Part shown: positions 16,846-24,107 of the stretch, one piece after another
Layout: the number at the start of each line of letters is the position of its first letter
How positions within the stretch are numbered: the stretch's first letter is position 1
Assembly: GCA_027036775.1 (NCBI GenBank)
Contig: JALWDS010000008.1
Span: 1 to 46,498, forward strand
Source: Archaeoglobaceae archaeon
GTDB taxonomy: Archaea; Halobacteriota; Archaeoglobi; Archaeoglobales; Archaeoglobaceae
Length of the DNA: 46,498 bases
Direction of reading: 5' to 3'
Program-made: the position numbers and the translations under genes
Notes under the pieces: generated by a model
What the model was told of the DNA's origin: nothing
Database searches by the model: none
The model's input: the letters and a program-made list of their open reading frames with translations, nothing else

Positions 16846-17370
16846 TTAACTACTTGTGTGATTAACTAAGTTAAATATTACAATTCATCCGCTACCTGCA
16901 TAAAATATATGCAGGTAGCGTTAAGTTAGTAATAACTAAAATCGTTTCTCCTTCCTTCTTTAGCTGAAAGCGAATTTTATAAGGGAGTCTTATACCGCTA
17001 CCCCGCTACCTCACTTATACAACAAACCCATACTTTGAAACCATAAAGTGAAAGTCGAGGTAGCGCGGGTAGCGGGGTAGCGGGTAGCCACCCAAGGTAA
17101 ACCTAAAGTCGAGGTAGCGTAGGTAGCGAGGTAGCAGTTATAAAATTCTAATATTTAGATAGAAAATATTTTTTCAATCTCAACCCTTTAGTGTTCGCAT
17201 TCCTTGAGCTTCGCTACTGCCCGGCTACCCCATGGTGGATCGTGCCAACGCTTAACACACCACTATATGTCTAAATATATTTTATATGCTTATATTACTA
17301 AATTCAAGATCAATACTCTCAACTACTCGTAAAACCACAAGTTATTTTTATTCACACGTGTAAATCAATC
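16846..17370. other. Non-coding region with GGTAGC repeats, candidate replication origin, copy 2
   Basis: Same content as 8122-8646: a 13-bp-arm perfect inverted repeat (16890-16920), CGCTACCCCGCTACCTC (16996-17012), and direct GGTAGC units (17058-17130) followed by AT-rich DNA. No gene is seen. Two candidate origins now sit in the chromosome. Confidence 0.6.
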
Positions 17371-17533
17371 ATGCCACGTAAACCTCAAGACAAGGTAAAA
17401 TTAACACTGACCATCAATAAAAATATTCTTAAGAAAGCGAGGGAGATAATACCCAATCTGTCCGCCTTTCTTGAATCCGAACTTGCTAAAGCTATCGTTT
17501 TAGCTGAGAGGGGTTTATTCCCTAATTTTCAAG

Positions 17534-17575
17534 CGGGCCGGGAGGGATTTGAACCCCCGACCGCGGGATTAAGAG
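17534..17575. repeat. attR: 42-bp core within the intact tRNA-Lys
   Basis: Third copy of the att core. It forms tRNA-Lys from the first base of the anticodon loop to the discriminator, so integration restores a whole tRNA. This is the classic strategy of tRNA-targeting archaeal elements. Confidence 0.9.
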
Positions 17576-17607
17576 TCCCGCGCTCTTCCAGGCTAAGCTA
17601 CCGGCCC
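17534..17607 (-). tRNA. tRNA-Lys(CTT)
   Basis: The minus strand folds as a full cloverleaf: acceptor GGGCCGG/CCGGCCC, D stem GCTT/GAGC, anticodon stem CGGGA/TCCCG around CTCTTAA (anticodon CTT), and T arm GGGGG TTCAAAT CCCTC. The discriminator is G at 17534 and no CCA is encoded. A TATA-like box CTTTTTAAAT lies at 17631-17640, about 28 bases upstream. The 3' half was supplied by the integrated element. Confidence 0.95.
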
Positions 17608-17641
17608 TATCTATGATTGAGAGACTTGAGATTTAAAAAGG

Positions 17642-17914
17642 TTATCCCTTGAACCTAAGGCAGTAAACGAAGAGAACCCTAACCCTTCCCCTCCTTAAAC
17701 CCGCGAATTTCGTGCTGAACTTAACATCGAACCTTGAAAGTCTTTTCAGTGTCGATATAAACTTTCTCGCATCTCTTACGTCTTCAAAGTATATGTCTAT
17801 TCCGTTCTTTATCCACTCTATCTCCGTGACGAACTTTCTCGCCAGTTTAACGGACCTTTCGAGCACTTCTCCGTTGGCGTCCCTAATCTGGACTATGCAG
17901 GGGTGCATCATCAA
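17642..17914 (-). CDS. Small protein resembling the NMD3 core (90 aa)
   Basis: The 90-residue protein begins MMMHPCIVQIRDANGEVLER. It includes WIKNGIDIYFEDVRDARKFI and a basic end, STKFAGLRRGRVRVL. The order (a strand with QIR, then GIDIYF, then an S-x-K-x-x-G-x-x-x-G-x end) resembles the middle part of archaeal NMD3 ribosome-associated proteins, which are longer and carry zinc ribbons that are absent here. The likeness is by eye, so it could be an unrelated conserved hypothetical. Its 3' end lies just beyond the tRNA-Lys promoter, and it is divergent from the gene at 17948 with only 33 bases between. Confidence 0.55.
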   Translation of the reverse strand: MMMHPCIVQIRDANGEVLERSVKLARKFVTEIEWIKNGIDIYFEDVRDARKFISTLKRLSRFDVKFSTKFAGLRRGRVRVLFVYCLRFKG

Positions 17915-17947
17915 AGGATATATACTCGAACGTTATAAGGTGTTGCG

Positions 17948-18601
17948 ATGGACGAACTGCTGATAAAGGAGTTCGACGTGAGATACATAAACGCGGTTTC
18001 GAGGAAGAATCTGAAGGAGCACGCGATGATCAGACTTATCATATCCTCCCTCGCCACTCCGGAGGAGATATTCAACCTCACGAGAGCTGACATAAGGAAA
18101 ACGAACGGAGTTGGAACTGTAAGGTTGAACAACGGAAGAAAAACGAGGATTGCCCCAATAGACAACAGAACCTTTGAAGTTTTGATGGAGGTTTCTAAGG
18201 ATAAGAGCAGGAGGCAGAGGATATTCGAGTATTCCAAAGCGGAGATGGACGATGTAGTTAGGAGGCACTCACCTGCCAAGAGGACTTACGATGTGGAAAG
18301 GTTAAGGAGTGCGGTAATAGAAATACTTAGAGACTGCCAGTTCTTCGAGCACGATTACGTTAACGATATTTTGAACGGAACGAACTTCGAGGGGGTTGTG
18401 GACTTCGTTCACGATATGCATCCCATGTTCTCCGGAGTTTGGGACTTGGACGACGATGAAGTTGCGGAAGATTTCATTGAGAACTACCTGATCTTGATAG
18501 GCGAAAGCGATGCGAAGAAGATTGCGGAAGACATATGCGAAAGCGTTGAGAGGGTTGAAAGGATTTTAAGAGGAATAACTTCAAGACGCTTAAGAATTTA
18601 A
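17948..18601 (+). CDS. Tyrosine-recombinase-like protein without the first catalytic arginine
   Basis: This 217-residue protein has, at residues about 26-105, the shape of the start of a tyrosine-recombinase catalytic domain. AMIRLIISSLATPEEIFNL is followed by TRADIRK, a GVGTVRLNNGRKTRIAPID strand pair and RIFEYSKAEMDDVVRRHSP. At the place where recombinases have TGLR the sequence is SLATPEE, so the first catalytic arginine is absent. No HxxR or nucleophile tyrosine region is obvious later. The C-terminal half is acidic and helical. It is likely a DNA-binding descendant rather than an enzyme. It is convergent with rpoK (5 bases between stops) and divergent from 17642-17914. Confidence 0.6.
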   Translation: MDELLIKEFDVRYINAVSRKNLKEHAMIRLIISSLATPEEIFNLTRADIRKTNGVGTVRLNNGRKTRIAPIDNRTFEVLMEVSKDKSRRQRIFEYSKAEMDDVVRRHSPAKRTYDVERLRSAVIEILRDCQFFEHDYVNDILNGTNFEGVVDFVHDMHPMFSGVWDLDDDEVAEDFIENYLILIGESDAKKIAEDICESVERVERILRGITSRRLRI

Positions 18602-18605
18602 AAAA

Positions 18606-18827
18606 TTAAAACATGTCGTATCTTTCAAGCCAAACGAAGCTCTCCCTTCTCCTTCTCACGGTTATGGGTATTACACCCCTCTCAAACTCTTCCTTCGCTA
18701 TCTCAAGTGGATTGGTTTTGTCGGTTTCGATCAACACTGGAGCACCCAAAGCGATCTGCAAGGCCCTCGCACCGATTATACGGGCCTTCTCAAATCGAGT
18801 GTATTTAAAGGGAAACGTGCGTTTAAT
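18606..18827 (-). CDS. rpoK: RNA polymerase subunit RpoK (Rpb6 homologue)
   Basis: The frame contains the signature [20 protein letters not shown] followed by APVLIETDK and [20 protein letters not shown], which is archaeal RpoK, the small subunit that helps hold the largest subunits together. No ATG or GTG lies in frame upstream. The next stop is at 18834-18836 and an ATT at 18827 is the first usable codon. An ATG at 18834-18832 lies in the neighbouring frame and would give an MP-type start if one base fewer separated it from the body. So either a rare ATT start is used or the sequence carries a one-base insertion. It is the last gene of the eL18-uL13-uS9-rpoN-tRNA-Pro run. Confidence 0.85.
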   Translation of the reverse strand: MKRTFPFKYTRFEKARIIGARALQIALGAPVLIETDKTNPLEIAKEEFERGVIPITVRRRRESFVWLERYDMF

Positions 18828-18845
18828 AGGGCATCACCCCTTTGA

Positions 18846-18919
18846 TGGGGCCGCCGAGATTTGAACTCGGGTCACCGGCTCCCGAAGCCGGGAGGATAAC
18901 CAGGCTACCCCACGGCCCC
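18846..18919 (-). tRNA. tRNA-Pro(CGG)
   Basis: On the minus strand the acceptor GGGGCCG pairs with CGGCCCC. The anticodon stem CCGGC/GCCGG encloses TTCGGGA (anticodon CGG). The T arm has GTTCAAATC and the discriminator is A. It lies between rpoN and rpoK within the operon, and its 5' end overlaps the last 15 bases of rpoN, so it must be cut out of, or transcribed over, the mRNA. No CCA is encoded. Confidence 0.93.
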
Positions 18920-19117
18920 ATGAAACTTGGCGATTTCGTTCAACACGGACTTGTACGTGAGAAACATCCTTCTACAGCAGTATCTCTCAATTCCCATTTC
19001 GTCTAAGGCCTCTTTTGGACTCTTTCCCTCTTCAAGCTTCTTCCTGTATTCAGCGTAGAGGTGTCCTATAACACTGCCACAGCTGAAGCATCTGATGGGG
19101 AAGTCAACTCCCTCCAT
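18905..19117 (-). CDS. rpoN: RNA polymerase subunit RpoN (Rpb10 homologue)
   Basis: This 70-residue protein has the RpoN zinc-binding signature: RCFSCGSVIG near the start (cysteines 10 and 13), then RYCCRRMF (cysteines 47 and 48), the typical CxxC...CC arrangement. The subunit is part of the RNA polymerase assembly platform. Its final codons and stop lie inside the 5' end of tRNA-Pro. It follows uS9 by 35 bases. The length is normal for the family. Confidence 0.95.
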   Translation of the reverse strand: MEGVDFPIRCFSCGSVIGHLYAEYRKKLEEGKSPKEALDEMGIERYCCRRMFLTYKSVLNEIAKFHGAVG

Positions 19118-19152
19118 CTCTCACACCGTAAATCAGAACTGTATAAAAATCT

Positions 19153-19551
19153 TTACCTGTATGAGGTCTGCCTCCTCTTCCTCGCTCCCCTTCCTCCCTG
19201 TTTCTTCGGTTCTTTCCTCCTAACGTCGTTGACGAGCAGATACCTGTCGTATTCCAAGTAAGCCCTCTTCAACTCCTCATCTCCGCTCCACTCCACAAGT
19301 CCCCTCGCTATCGCAGTTCTTACCGCTTCAGCCTGTCCCATCACTCCCCCACCCCTAACGGTTACGTCTATGTCAACCTTCTTCGCCAAATCCTTAGCTA
19401 TTACGAGTGGTTCCATTATCGTTAACCTCGCCATCTCGGGCTGGTATATCTCAAGGGGTATCTTGTTTATCCTAACCCTTCCAACTCCGTCCCTAACCAC
19501 CGCCTTTGCTATTGCTGTTTTCCTCTTACCGCTCGTTATAACCACTCTCAT
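19153..19551 (-). CDS. rpsI: Ribosomal protein uS9
   Basis: About 132 residues: it begins [17 protein letters not shown], has [20 protein letters not shown] in the middle and ends [11 protein letters not shown], all hallmarks of archaeal S9, whose C-terminal tail reaches the ribosomal P site. ATG 19551 was preferred. A GTG at 19557 overlapping the uL13 stop would add two residues. It is coupled to uL13 upstream in the standard archaeal order. Confidence 0.97.
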   Translation of the reverse strand: MRVVITSGKRKTAIAKAVVRDGVGRVRINKIPLEIYQPEMARLTIMEPLVIAKDLAKKVDIDVTVRGGGVMGQAEAVRTAIARGLVEWSGDEELKRAYLEYDRYLLVNDVRRKEPKKQGGRGARKRRQTSYR

Positions 19552-19553
19552 AA

Positions 19554-20030
19554 TCACGCACCCCTAAACCTGTAACCCAGATACTCGCATATCTCCCTCA
19601 ACGTAACGAACTTGTCGGTCTTACAAACCCTCTCGTAAAGGGCCTGTTCTACGATCTCAAACTCCCTACCTTTCAACTCCTCCGGAACACCTATAAACAC
19701 CCTCAACCTCCTGTAAGCCTCCCTTCCCCTTCTGCTCTTCCAAGGTAGCATACCCCTAACGGTTCTCTTAAACAACTTCTCTGGATGTCTCGGGAAGTAT
19801 GGCCCCTTCTCCTTACTCCCCCTATCGAACTTCTCCTTATATCTTTGAAAGACCGTATCCCTATCTCCAGTAACGATAGCCTTTTCGGCGTTGACTACAA
19901 CTATCTTTTCTCCGTTCAACAACCTCTTGGCTATGACGCTACTCAACCTTCCCAATATGTGACCTTCAGCGTTTATAACCACGAAATCGTCACCCAAAGT
20001 TTTCAAAACCCTCTTAACGCTTACCGCCAT
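19554..20030 (-). CDS. rplM: Ribosomal protein uL13
   Basis: This 158-residue protein has the L13 features [40 protein letters not shown] and a C-terminal helical part. It is an early large-subunit assembly protein. It follows eL18 by four bases and overlaps the alternative uS9 start, as in other archaeal operons. Confidence 0.97.
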   Translation of the reverse strand: MAVSVKRVLKTLGDDFVVINAEGHILGRLSSVIAKRLLNGEKIVVVNAEKAIVTGDRDTVFQRYKEKFDRGSKEKGPYFPRHPEKLFKRTVRGMLPWKSRRGREAYRRLRVFIGVPEELKGREFEIVEQALYERVCKTDKFVTLREICEYLGYRFRGA

Positions 20031-20034
20031 GTTA

Positions 20035-20412
20035 TCACCCCATTATCCTGACACCGCTACCCTTGGGGTTTAGCTCTATCAGCTCGGGTATAGTTAAACA
20101 CCTACCCCCAGCGGATTCGATCTTCTTTTTAGCGGATTCGGAAAAGCTCAGAGCCACAACAGTTACCGCTTTCGTTATGTTTCCACCGCCCAAGACCTTT
20201 CCCGGAACCAATACCGTTTCTCCCTCTTTGGCGTATCTCTCGATTTTGGATACGTTTACCTCGGAGTATAGCCTTTTTGGTCTCGCAAGTCTTTCCGCAA
20301 CGTCCTTCCATATCTTTGCCCTGTTCTCCGCTGAAGCTTTGAAGAGTAACTCGATTAACTTCACGAGGTTGGGATTCGTTTTCCTCTTCGTTAGCCTCTC
20401 AACCTTACTCAT
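20035..20412 (-). CDS. rpl18e: Ribosomal protein eL18
   Basis: This 125-residue protein starts MSKVERLTKRKTNPNLVKL and contains KVLGGGNITKAVTVVALSFS, typical of archaeal L18e. It heads the ribosomal-protein/RNA-polymerase run. The preceding pyrE stop is 27 bases away, so the operon may start here or be joined to pyrE. Confidence 0.96.
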   Translation of the reverse strand: MSKVERLTKRKTNPNLVKLIELLFKASAENRAKIWKDVAERLARPKRLYSEVNVSKIERYAKEGETVLVPGKVLGGGNITKAVTVVALSFSESAKKKIESAGGRCLTIPELIELNPKGSGVRIMG

Positions 20413-20439
20413 AGCACAACGTCGAGGTGCAATCGGTAT

Positions 20440-20946
20440 TTAATTTTGTCGGAGAATGTCACTCAAACTCAGCAGAGGAACGAGGTTGGGAATCAAATCC
20501 CTTGCACCCTCCTCCCTATCAACAACGGTCAAAACCGCTACGACCTTTCCACCCCTCTCCTCAACCCTCCTCACAACCGAGAGAGCGGATTTTCCAGTTG
20601 TAGTCACGTCTTCAACAACCAAAATCCTCTCACCTCCCTTTATTTCTCCAACCAAGTCCCCACCAATCCCGTAACCCTTTTTCTCCTTTCTGAATATTGC
20701 GTAGGGTTTTTTGACTTCAAGTGACAGTGCCACAGCTAAGGGAACACCTCCAAGCTCTATACAAGCAATCCTATCAAAATCCAGACCTCTAACTCTCTCC
20801 GCCATTTGCTTTGCGATCTCCCTTAGAATTTCGGGATACGTGCATGCGGTTTTTATGTCAACGTAAACGTTACTCCTCTTTCCAGATGACAGTATGAAAT
20901 CTCCGAACTTTACCGCTCCAACCTCCTTCAACTTATCCACCAGCAT
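20440..20946 (-). CDS. pyrE: Orotate phosphoribosyltransferase
   Basis: The enzyme converts orotate and PRPP to OMP in pyrimidine synthesis. The 168-residue protein has the PRPP-binding signature RILVVEDVTTTGKSALS (loop VVEDVTTTGKS), the YVDIKTACTYP region and the FRKEKKGYGIGG flexible loop. ATG 20946 was chosen over a longer frame because a GAGGGTG site precedes it and the extension would lie entirely within the neighbouring gene. The upstream gene stops 2 bases before. Confidence 0.93.
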   Translation of the reverse strand: MLVDKLKEVGAVKFGDFILSSGKRSNVYVDIKTACTYPEILREIAKQMAERVRGLDFDRIACIELGGVPLAVALSLEVKKPYAIFRKEKKGYGIGGDLVGEIKGGERILVVEDVTTTGKSALSVVRRVEERGGKVVAVLTVVDREEGARDLIPNLVPLLSLSDILRQN

Positions 20947-20948
20947 GC

Positions 20949-21560
20949 TCACACCCTCAGCAAATCCAAAGCCAGAGTTCTGTTGTCCATGAGTTCTATC
21001 GAGTAGTTGTCCCAGAAGACGCATGTTCCCAGAACTATCACTTCACCCACATCCCTAAACACCGCACCTACAACGGGATTTTTGAATCCGTAGGGATGAG
21101 TAAAGCCTTTCGACGTTATCAAGCCGTTGCCGTTGATAGTTAAAGATGAAGAGCACGGCATTACAACGTTGTAGTCCTTGTATCTGCAAACCGGAAACAT
21201 AGCGTCTCCAGCGTTGTTTTCAACATCCAAGACTACGTCGTTGTTTATCCTTATCGGAATTTCAAGCTTGGATAGGACTTGGTTTATGTTTTCAGCAGTC
21301 GAATCCATGTTACCGTAGTAAGTTGCGAATATTATTCTCTTTCCCCTATTCAACCATTTACCGATCCTCTTTATCTCGGAACTCTTAAACCTCTTCTCAG
21401 GATAGTTGAACACTATCACGTCGTGATCCCCCAAGGCTTTGAATTCGTCCTCTTGGTATATCTCTATACCCTCCTCCCTCGCCAACCTCTTCAACTTCGA
21501 GAAGTAGTAGTAGTCCTCGATGAGAAATTCACCGTGAGAGGCGTCCCATCCTACGCTCAT
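20949..21560 (-). CDS. Conserved hypothetical, GATase/DUF4350-like fold (203 aa)
   Basis: The protein begins MSVGWDASHGEFLIEDYYYF, then has HDVIVFNYPEKRFKSSEIKR and GKRIIFATYYGNM, and ends with VGEVIVLGTCVFWDNYSIEL. The alternating strand/helix pattern and the W/G-rich strands resemble class I glutamine-amidotransferase-like domains found in DUF4350 and related surface-associated proteins, without a recognisable catalytic cysteine. The function is unknown. It sits directly upstream of pyrE, probably co-transcribed, with a TATA-rich stretch near 21580-21600. Confidence 0.6.
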   Translation of the reverse strand: MSVGWDASHGEFLIEDYYYFSKLKRLAREEGIEIYQEDEFKALGDHDVIVFNYPEKRFKSSEIKRIGKWLNRGKRIIFATYYGNMDSTAENINQVLSKLEIPIRINNDVVLDVENNAGDAMFPVCRYKDYNVVMPCSSSLTINGNGLITSKGFTHPYGFKNPVVGAVFRDVGEVIVLGTCVFWDNYSIELMDNRTLALDLLRV

Positions 21561-21606
21561 GTTCGTATGAAAACGTTTCGTAAGATAAGGTTTTTCGATC
21601 GAAACG

Positions 21607-21616
21607 CTTAAATGTA
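21607..21616 (+). promoter_or_regulatory. TATA box of tRNA-Gly
   Basis: CTTAAATGTA is preceded by a purine-rich BRE-like CGAAACG and is centred about 27 bases before the first base of tRNA-Gly, the standard archaeal spacing. Confidence 0.6.
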
Positions 21617-21637
21617 TTTGATGTTAAATGTAACTGA

Positions 21638-21710
21638 GCGCGGGTAGTCTAGCCTGGTAGGACAACGCCCTTCCGAGGCGTTAGCCCGGGTTCAAATCCC
21701 GGCCCGCGCA
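21638..21710 (+). tRNA. tRNA-Gly(TCC)
   Basis: The 73 bases form acceptor GCGCGGG/CCCGCGC and anticodon stem ACGCC/GGCGT around CTTCCGA (anticodon TCC). They also form T arm CCGGG TTCAAAT CCCGG and discriminator A. No intron and no encoded CCA. Confidence 0.95.
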
Positions 21711-22047
21711 TTAAGGTTTCTTTACATTCTTATTAGTCCAACTTACTTATAAGGCTTCAGAATCTAAAGCTAAGTATTTGTTAGTTTTTAGCCCGTTTCG
21801 ATTAACTTTTTGTCGTTAGTCCAGATTGGAAGATTTAGCTTCAAAGCAAGAGCTATTAAGGGAGTATCTTTTTCATCGAACTGTTTGGCTATATTGTAAG
21901 CCTCTGGAATTTTATCTTTTCATCAATACCTTCTGGCACTTCCTTGTCCAATTCTGAAAAACAATTTTTAAACCCCAATAACGTAAACCATTACGGATGA
22001 TGAAGGAGGTTTCGCCCGATTTCGATGAGGAAAAATGAAAGTTCTGA
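21711..22047 (-). pseudogene. Remnant of a PIN-domain (VapC-type) toxin gene in an otherwise empty gap
   Basis: In this 337-base gap, the minus strand between about 21795 and 21975 carries a segment resembling the C-terminal half of a PIN-domain ribonuclease (the DTPLIALAL and IWTND regions). The gene's first part and any antitoxin are not found, so it is a broken fossil. The rest of the gap contains nothing else that I can support. Confidence 0.6.
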
Positions 22048-23400
22048 CTATCCTAAAATTTCCTTGACAACCTTAATTCCAAACTCTACAAGCTCCTTAG
22101 CCTTCTTCTTGGACTTAGCCTCTGCAAATATCCTAACTATTGGCTCTGTCCCTGAAGGTCTTATCAGAATCCAGCTATCTTCGTAGTCTATCCTCGCTCC
22201 ATCCGTGAAGTTCGCATCTGGGAACTTCTCTTTCAATCCCTGCAACAGCTTTATCTTATCCTTGCAAGGAACCTTGGTCTTTATCATGTAGTATTTAGGA
22301 ATACCTTCAACGAGCTTCGATATAGGTTTCCCCTCCAAAGCCATAAGCTCCAAAACCCTTGCAAAGCTCATCGCCCCATCCCTTGCCAACAGGTGCTCCG
22401 GAAATATCAAACCACCATTCCCTTCACCACCGAAAACCGCATTGACCTTCAACATCGTTTCGGCAACAACTGGAGAACCGACTGGAGTGTAAATCACTTC
22501 ACCTCCAGCCTCTCTAACAACATCTTCAACGCACCTCGACGAGCTCACCGGAGTTACAACCTTCCCTCCACCGTTCTTCTCGACGTAATACTTGGCCATC
22601 AAGGCGAGTATAACGTCCTCCGGGATGAATCTCCCCTTCTCGTCAACGAAAGTTGCCCTGTCCGCATCTCCGTCGTGTGCGATACCCAAATCCGCTTTAA
22701 CGTCCTTGACGACCTTCTTCAAAAGCCAAACGTTCTCCTCAACCGGCTCCGGATTTCTCTGTGGGAACCTTCCGTCTGGATGGGAGTTTATAGATACAAC
22801 CTCGCATCCAAGCTCCTTGAGGATGTAGGGTGAGGTTACGCAACCCGCTCCGTTTCCGCAATCTATAACGACCTTGAATCTCCTTTCCGCTATCTTATCT
22901 CTGTCCACCTTGCTCAGTATCCCGTTTACGTAGAGTCTCTTGTATTCGTCGTGATAAACCTGACCGATTTCATCCCATCCCGCAATTCTAAAGGTCTTGC
23001 TCTTGTACATCCTTTCGCACTCCTCATCCATCTCCCTCGTAAACTCCCTTCCGTCCTCCTGAATGAACTTTATCCCACCATACTCCCTCGGATTGTGGCT
23101 TGCGGTAATTGCTATACCACCTTCAATTTCATCCCTACACTTGACGTAGTATTGCAAAGCGGGAGTTGGTGCGATTCCCAAATCCACGACGTCGCAACCG
23201 CACGAAGTCAAACCTGCTATGACCGCACTTTTTAGCATGGGACTAGATATTCTTGTATCCATGGCAATAGCTACTCTCTTTTTCAAAGTTCCCATAACTC
23301 TTCCCAAGTTCATGGCCATCTCTGGAGTCAACTCTTCATTGGCAACCCCTCTGACACCATCGGTTCCGAAAAGCTCTCCCACCGCTCCAATTCTGACCAT
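22048..23400 (-). CDS. glmM: Phosphoglucosamine/phosphomannomutase
   Basis: This 450-residue alpha-D-phosphohexomutase moves phosphate between C1 and C6 of a hexose. Visible motifs are LFGTDGVRG at the start, the phosphoserine loop TASHNPREYGG, the magnesium loop DGDADR, the sugar-binding GEGNGG and the phosphate-binding RPSGTEP. ATG 23400 gives the family's normal start. A longer frame upstream runs through the neighbouring peptidase gene and is not credible. Substrate preference (glucosamine versus mannose or glucose) cannot be settled from sequence; GlmM is the best fit. It is last in the leftward run from the ArsA-like gene. Confidence 0.88.
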   Translation of the reverse strand: MVRIGAVGELFGTDGVRGVANEELTPEMAMNLGRVMGTLKKRVAIAMDTRISSPMLKSAVIAGLTSCGCDVVDLGIAPTPALQYYVKCRDEIEGGIAITASHNPREYGGIKFIQEDGREFTREMDEECERMYKSKTFRIAGWDEIGQVYHDEYKRLYVNGILSKVDRDKIAERRFKVVIDCGNGAGCVTSPYILKELGCEVVSINSHPDGRFPQRNPEPVEENVWLLKKVVKDVKADLGIAHDGDADRATFVDEKGRFIPEDVILALMAKYYVEKNGGGKVVTPVSSSRCVEDVVREAGGEVIYTPVGSPVVAETMLKVNAVFGGEGNGGLIFPEHLLARDGAMSFARVLELMALEGKPISKLVEGIPKYYMIKTKVPCKDKIKLLQGLKEKFPDANFTDGARIDYEDSWILIRPSGTEPIVRIFAEAKSKKKAKELVEFGIKVVKEILG

Positions 23401-23417
23401 GTTAAAATCTTCGTTCG

Positions 23418-24107
23418 TTAGGATATAACGCTTGTGCATTTCAACAGGGCAAACAGGATGTCTCCAAAGACGACAGCCAATACGAATCCGAAGGTTATGA
23501 AAACTATAAACGGTAAAGCTGGGGTCACCCAAACCTCCTTTATTCCCAACTCCTTAAGCTCCTCTATACTTTTTTTGTCGATTTCAACACCGCTAAAGCT
23601 GTAAACCAATTTACCATCCCTAACGAATTGTAGGAGGTTGTGAAACTTTGGAATTTTGTCTATACTGACCTTGTAACCTACGAACATCAACTTCGAGAAG
23701 TTACCCTTCACGGCATTTCTTAAGAAGAAATAGAGAGCTATGAGAGGTGCAAATATAACGGAGTTTATTAGAACGGATAGCGTAAATATAACTCCCTTCA
23801 CGACCCACGGGAATAGAACTGGATAGGTTGGAAACATTACAGATAAACAAATGATGGCCTTGCAATCCGCACCTCCAAACCTGAGAAGGTAATACATGAC
23901 GTTTGCAAAGGCGAAGATTATTGAGAACTGTATCAGTGCAAAGATTAAGTTGAAAGGTTTAACGAAGTATTCCAAAACGTCGAGAGGAATTGCGACGAGT
24001 AGCATTGCAATCCACAACCTGTCGTCTATCATCCTCGTCTTCAAGTCTTCCACGCTCGCCTTGAGGAGGATCAAAAGGGTTACGAGCACCTTAAGGATTT
24101 CAAGCAT
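23418..24107 (-). CDS. Prepilin/preflagellin peptidase (A24 family)
   Basis: This 229-residue membrane protein carries the two aspartates of the A24 aspartic peptidases: ASVEDLKTRMI after the first membrane segment and LRFGGADCKAI after the third (GxAD motif). These enzymes cut the class III signal peptides of archaellins and pilins at the inner face of the membrane. Five or six hydrophobic segments and a soluble insertion of about 50 residues (about 145-195) are seen. It overlaps the end of hom by 28 bases, an odd operon partner, so it is probably a pilin peptidase placed by chance in the run. No pilin gene is visible nearby. Confidence 0.8.
   Translation of the reverse strand: MLEILKVLVTLLILLKASVEDLKTRMIDDRLWIAMLLVAIPLDVLEYFVKPFNLIFALIQFSIIFAFANVMYYLLRFGGADCKAIICLSVMFPTYPVLFPWVVKGVIFTLSVLINSVIFAPLIALYFFLRNAVKGNFSKLMFVGYKVSIDKIPKFHNLLQFVRDGKLVYSFSGVEIDKKSIEELKELGIKEVWVTPALPFIVFITFGFVLAVVFGDILFALLKCTSVIS

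Larger units (their letters stand above)
86..17533 (+). mobile_element. Tandem dimer of an 8724-bp integrative plasmid-like element in tRNA-Lys
   Basis: Two direct copies (86-8809 and 8810-17533) lie head to tail. Every protein encoded in the first copy recurs with an identical sequence exactly 8724 bases later, and the non-coding parts look the same by eye. Three copies of a 42-bp core derived from the 3' half of tRNA-Lys mark the left end, the internal junction and the right end. This is the structure expected from an SSV-type integrase that has inserted a dimer or inserted twice. Each unit encodes integrase, primase-polymerase/helicase, nuclease candidate, small regulators and an IS-borne TnpB. 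No structural virus genes are recognised, so an integrative plasmid related in logic to the pRN/pSSVi group is the best description. An assembly join of integrated and episomal copies is the main alternative. Confidence 0.9.
17371..17616 (+). pseudogene. Integrase N-terminal fragment (IntN), RHH-like, at the right end
   Basis: Residues 1-69 match the complete integrase. The frame then runs antisense through the rest of tRNA-Lys and stops at 17616, giving 81 codons. The retained part is the whole RHH-like domain (VKLTLTINKNILKKAREI, NLSAFLESELAKAI), so the fragment could still fold and bind DNA even though it cannot recombine. It keeps the integrase promoter and start. Whether it is expressed is unknown. 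Confidence 0.8.

Noticed and set aside
86-17533. A provirus
   Set aside because: The integrase is of the SSV type, but no capsid, packaging or other structural gene is recognised. The replication genes are plasmid-like.
18613-18864. Plus-strand 83-codon open frame
   Set aside because: It is the antisense of rpoK and tRNA-Pro; the minus strand encodes a clear RpoK.
20947-21024. N-terminal extension of pyrE
   Set aside because: The extra 26 codons lie within the upstream gene and lack family similarity; a ribosome-binding site points to ATG 20946.
21997-22038. Tiny plus-strand frame MMKEVSPDFDEEK
   Set aside because: Thirteen codons, no family and no support; it overlaps a region already containing decayed sequence.
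23401-23532. N-terminal extension of the glmM-type mutase
   Set aside because: It overlaps the peptidase gene in another frame and precedes the family's normal LFGTDGVRG start.
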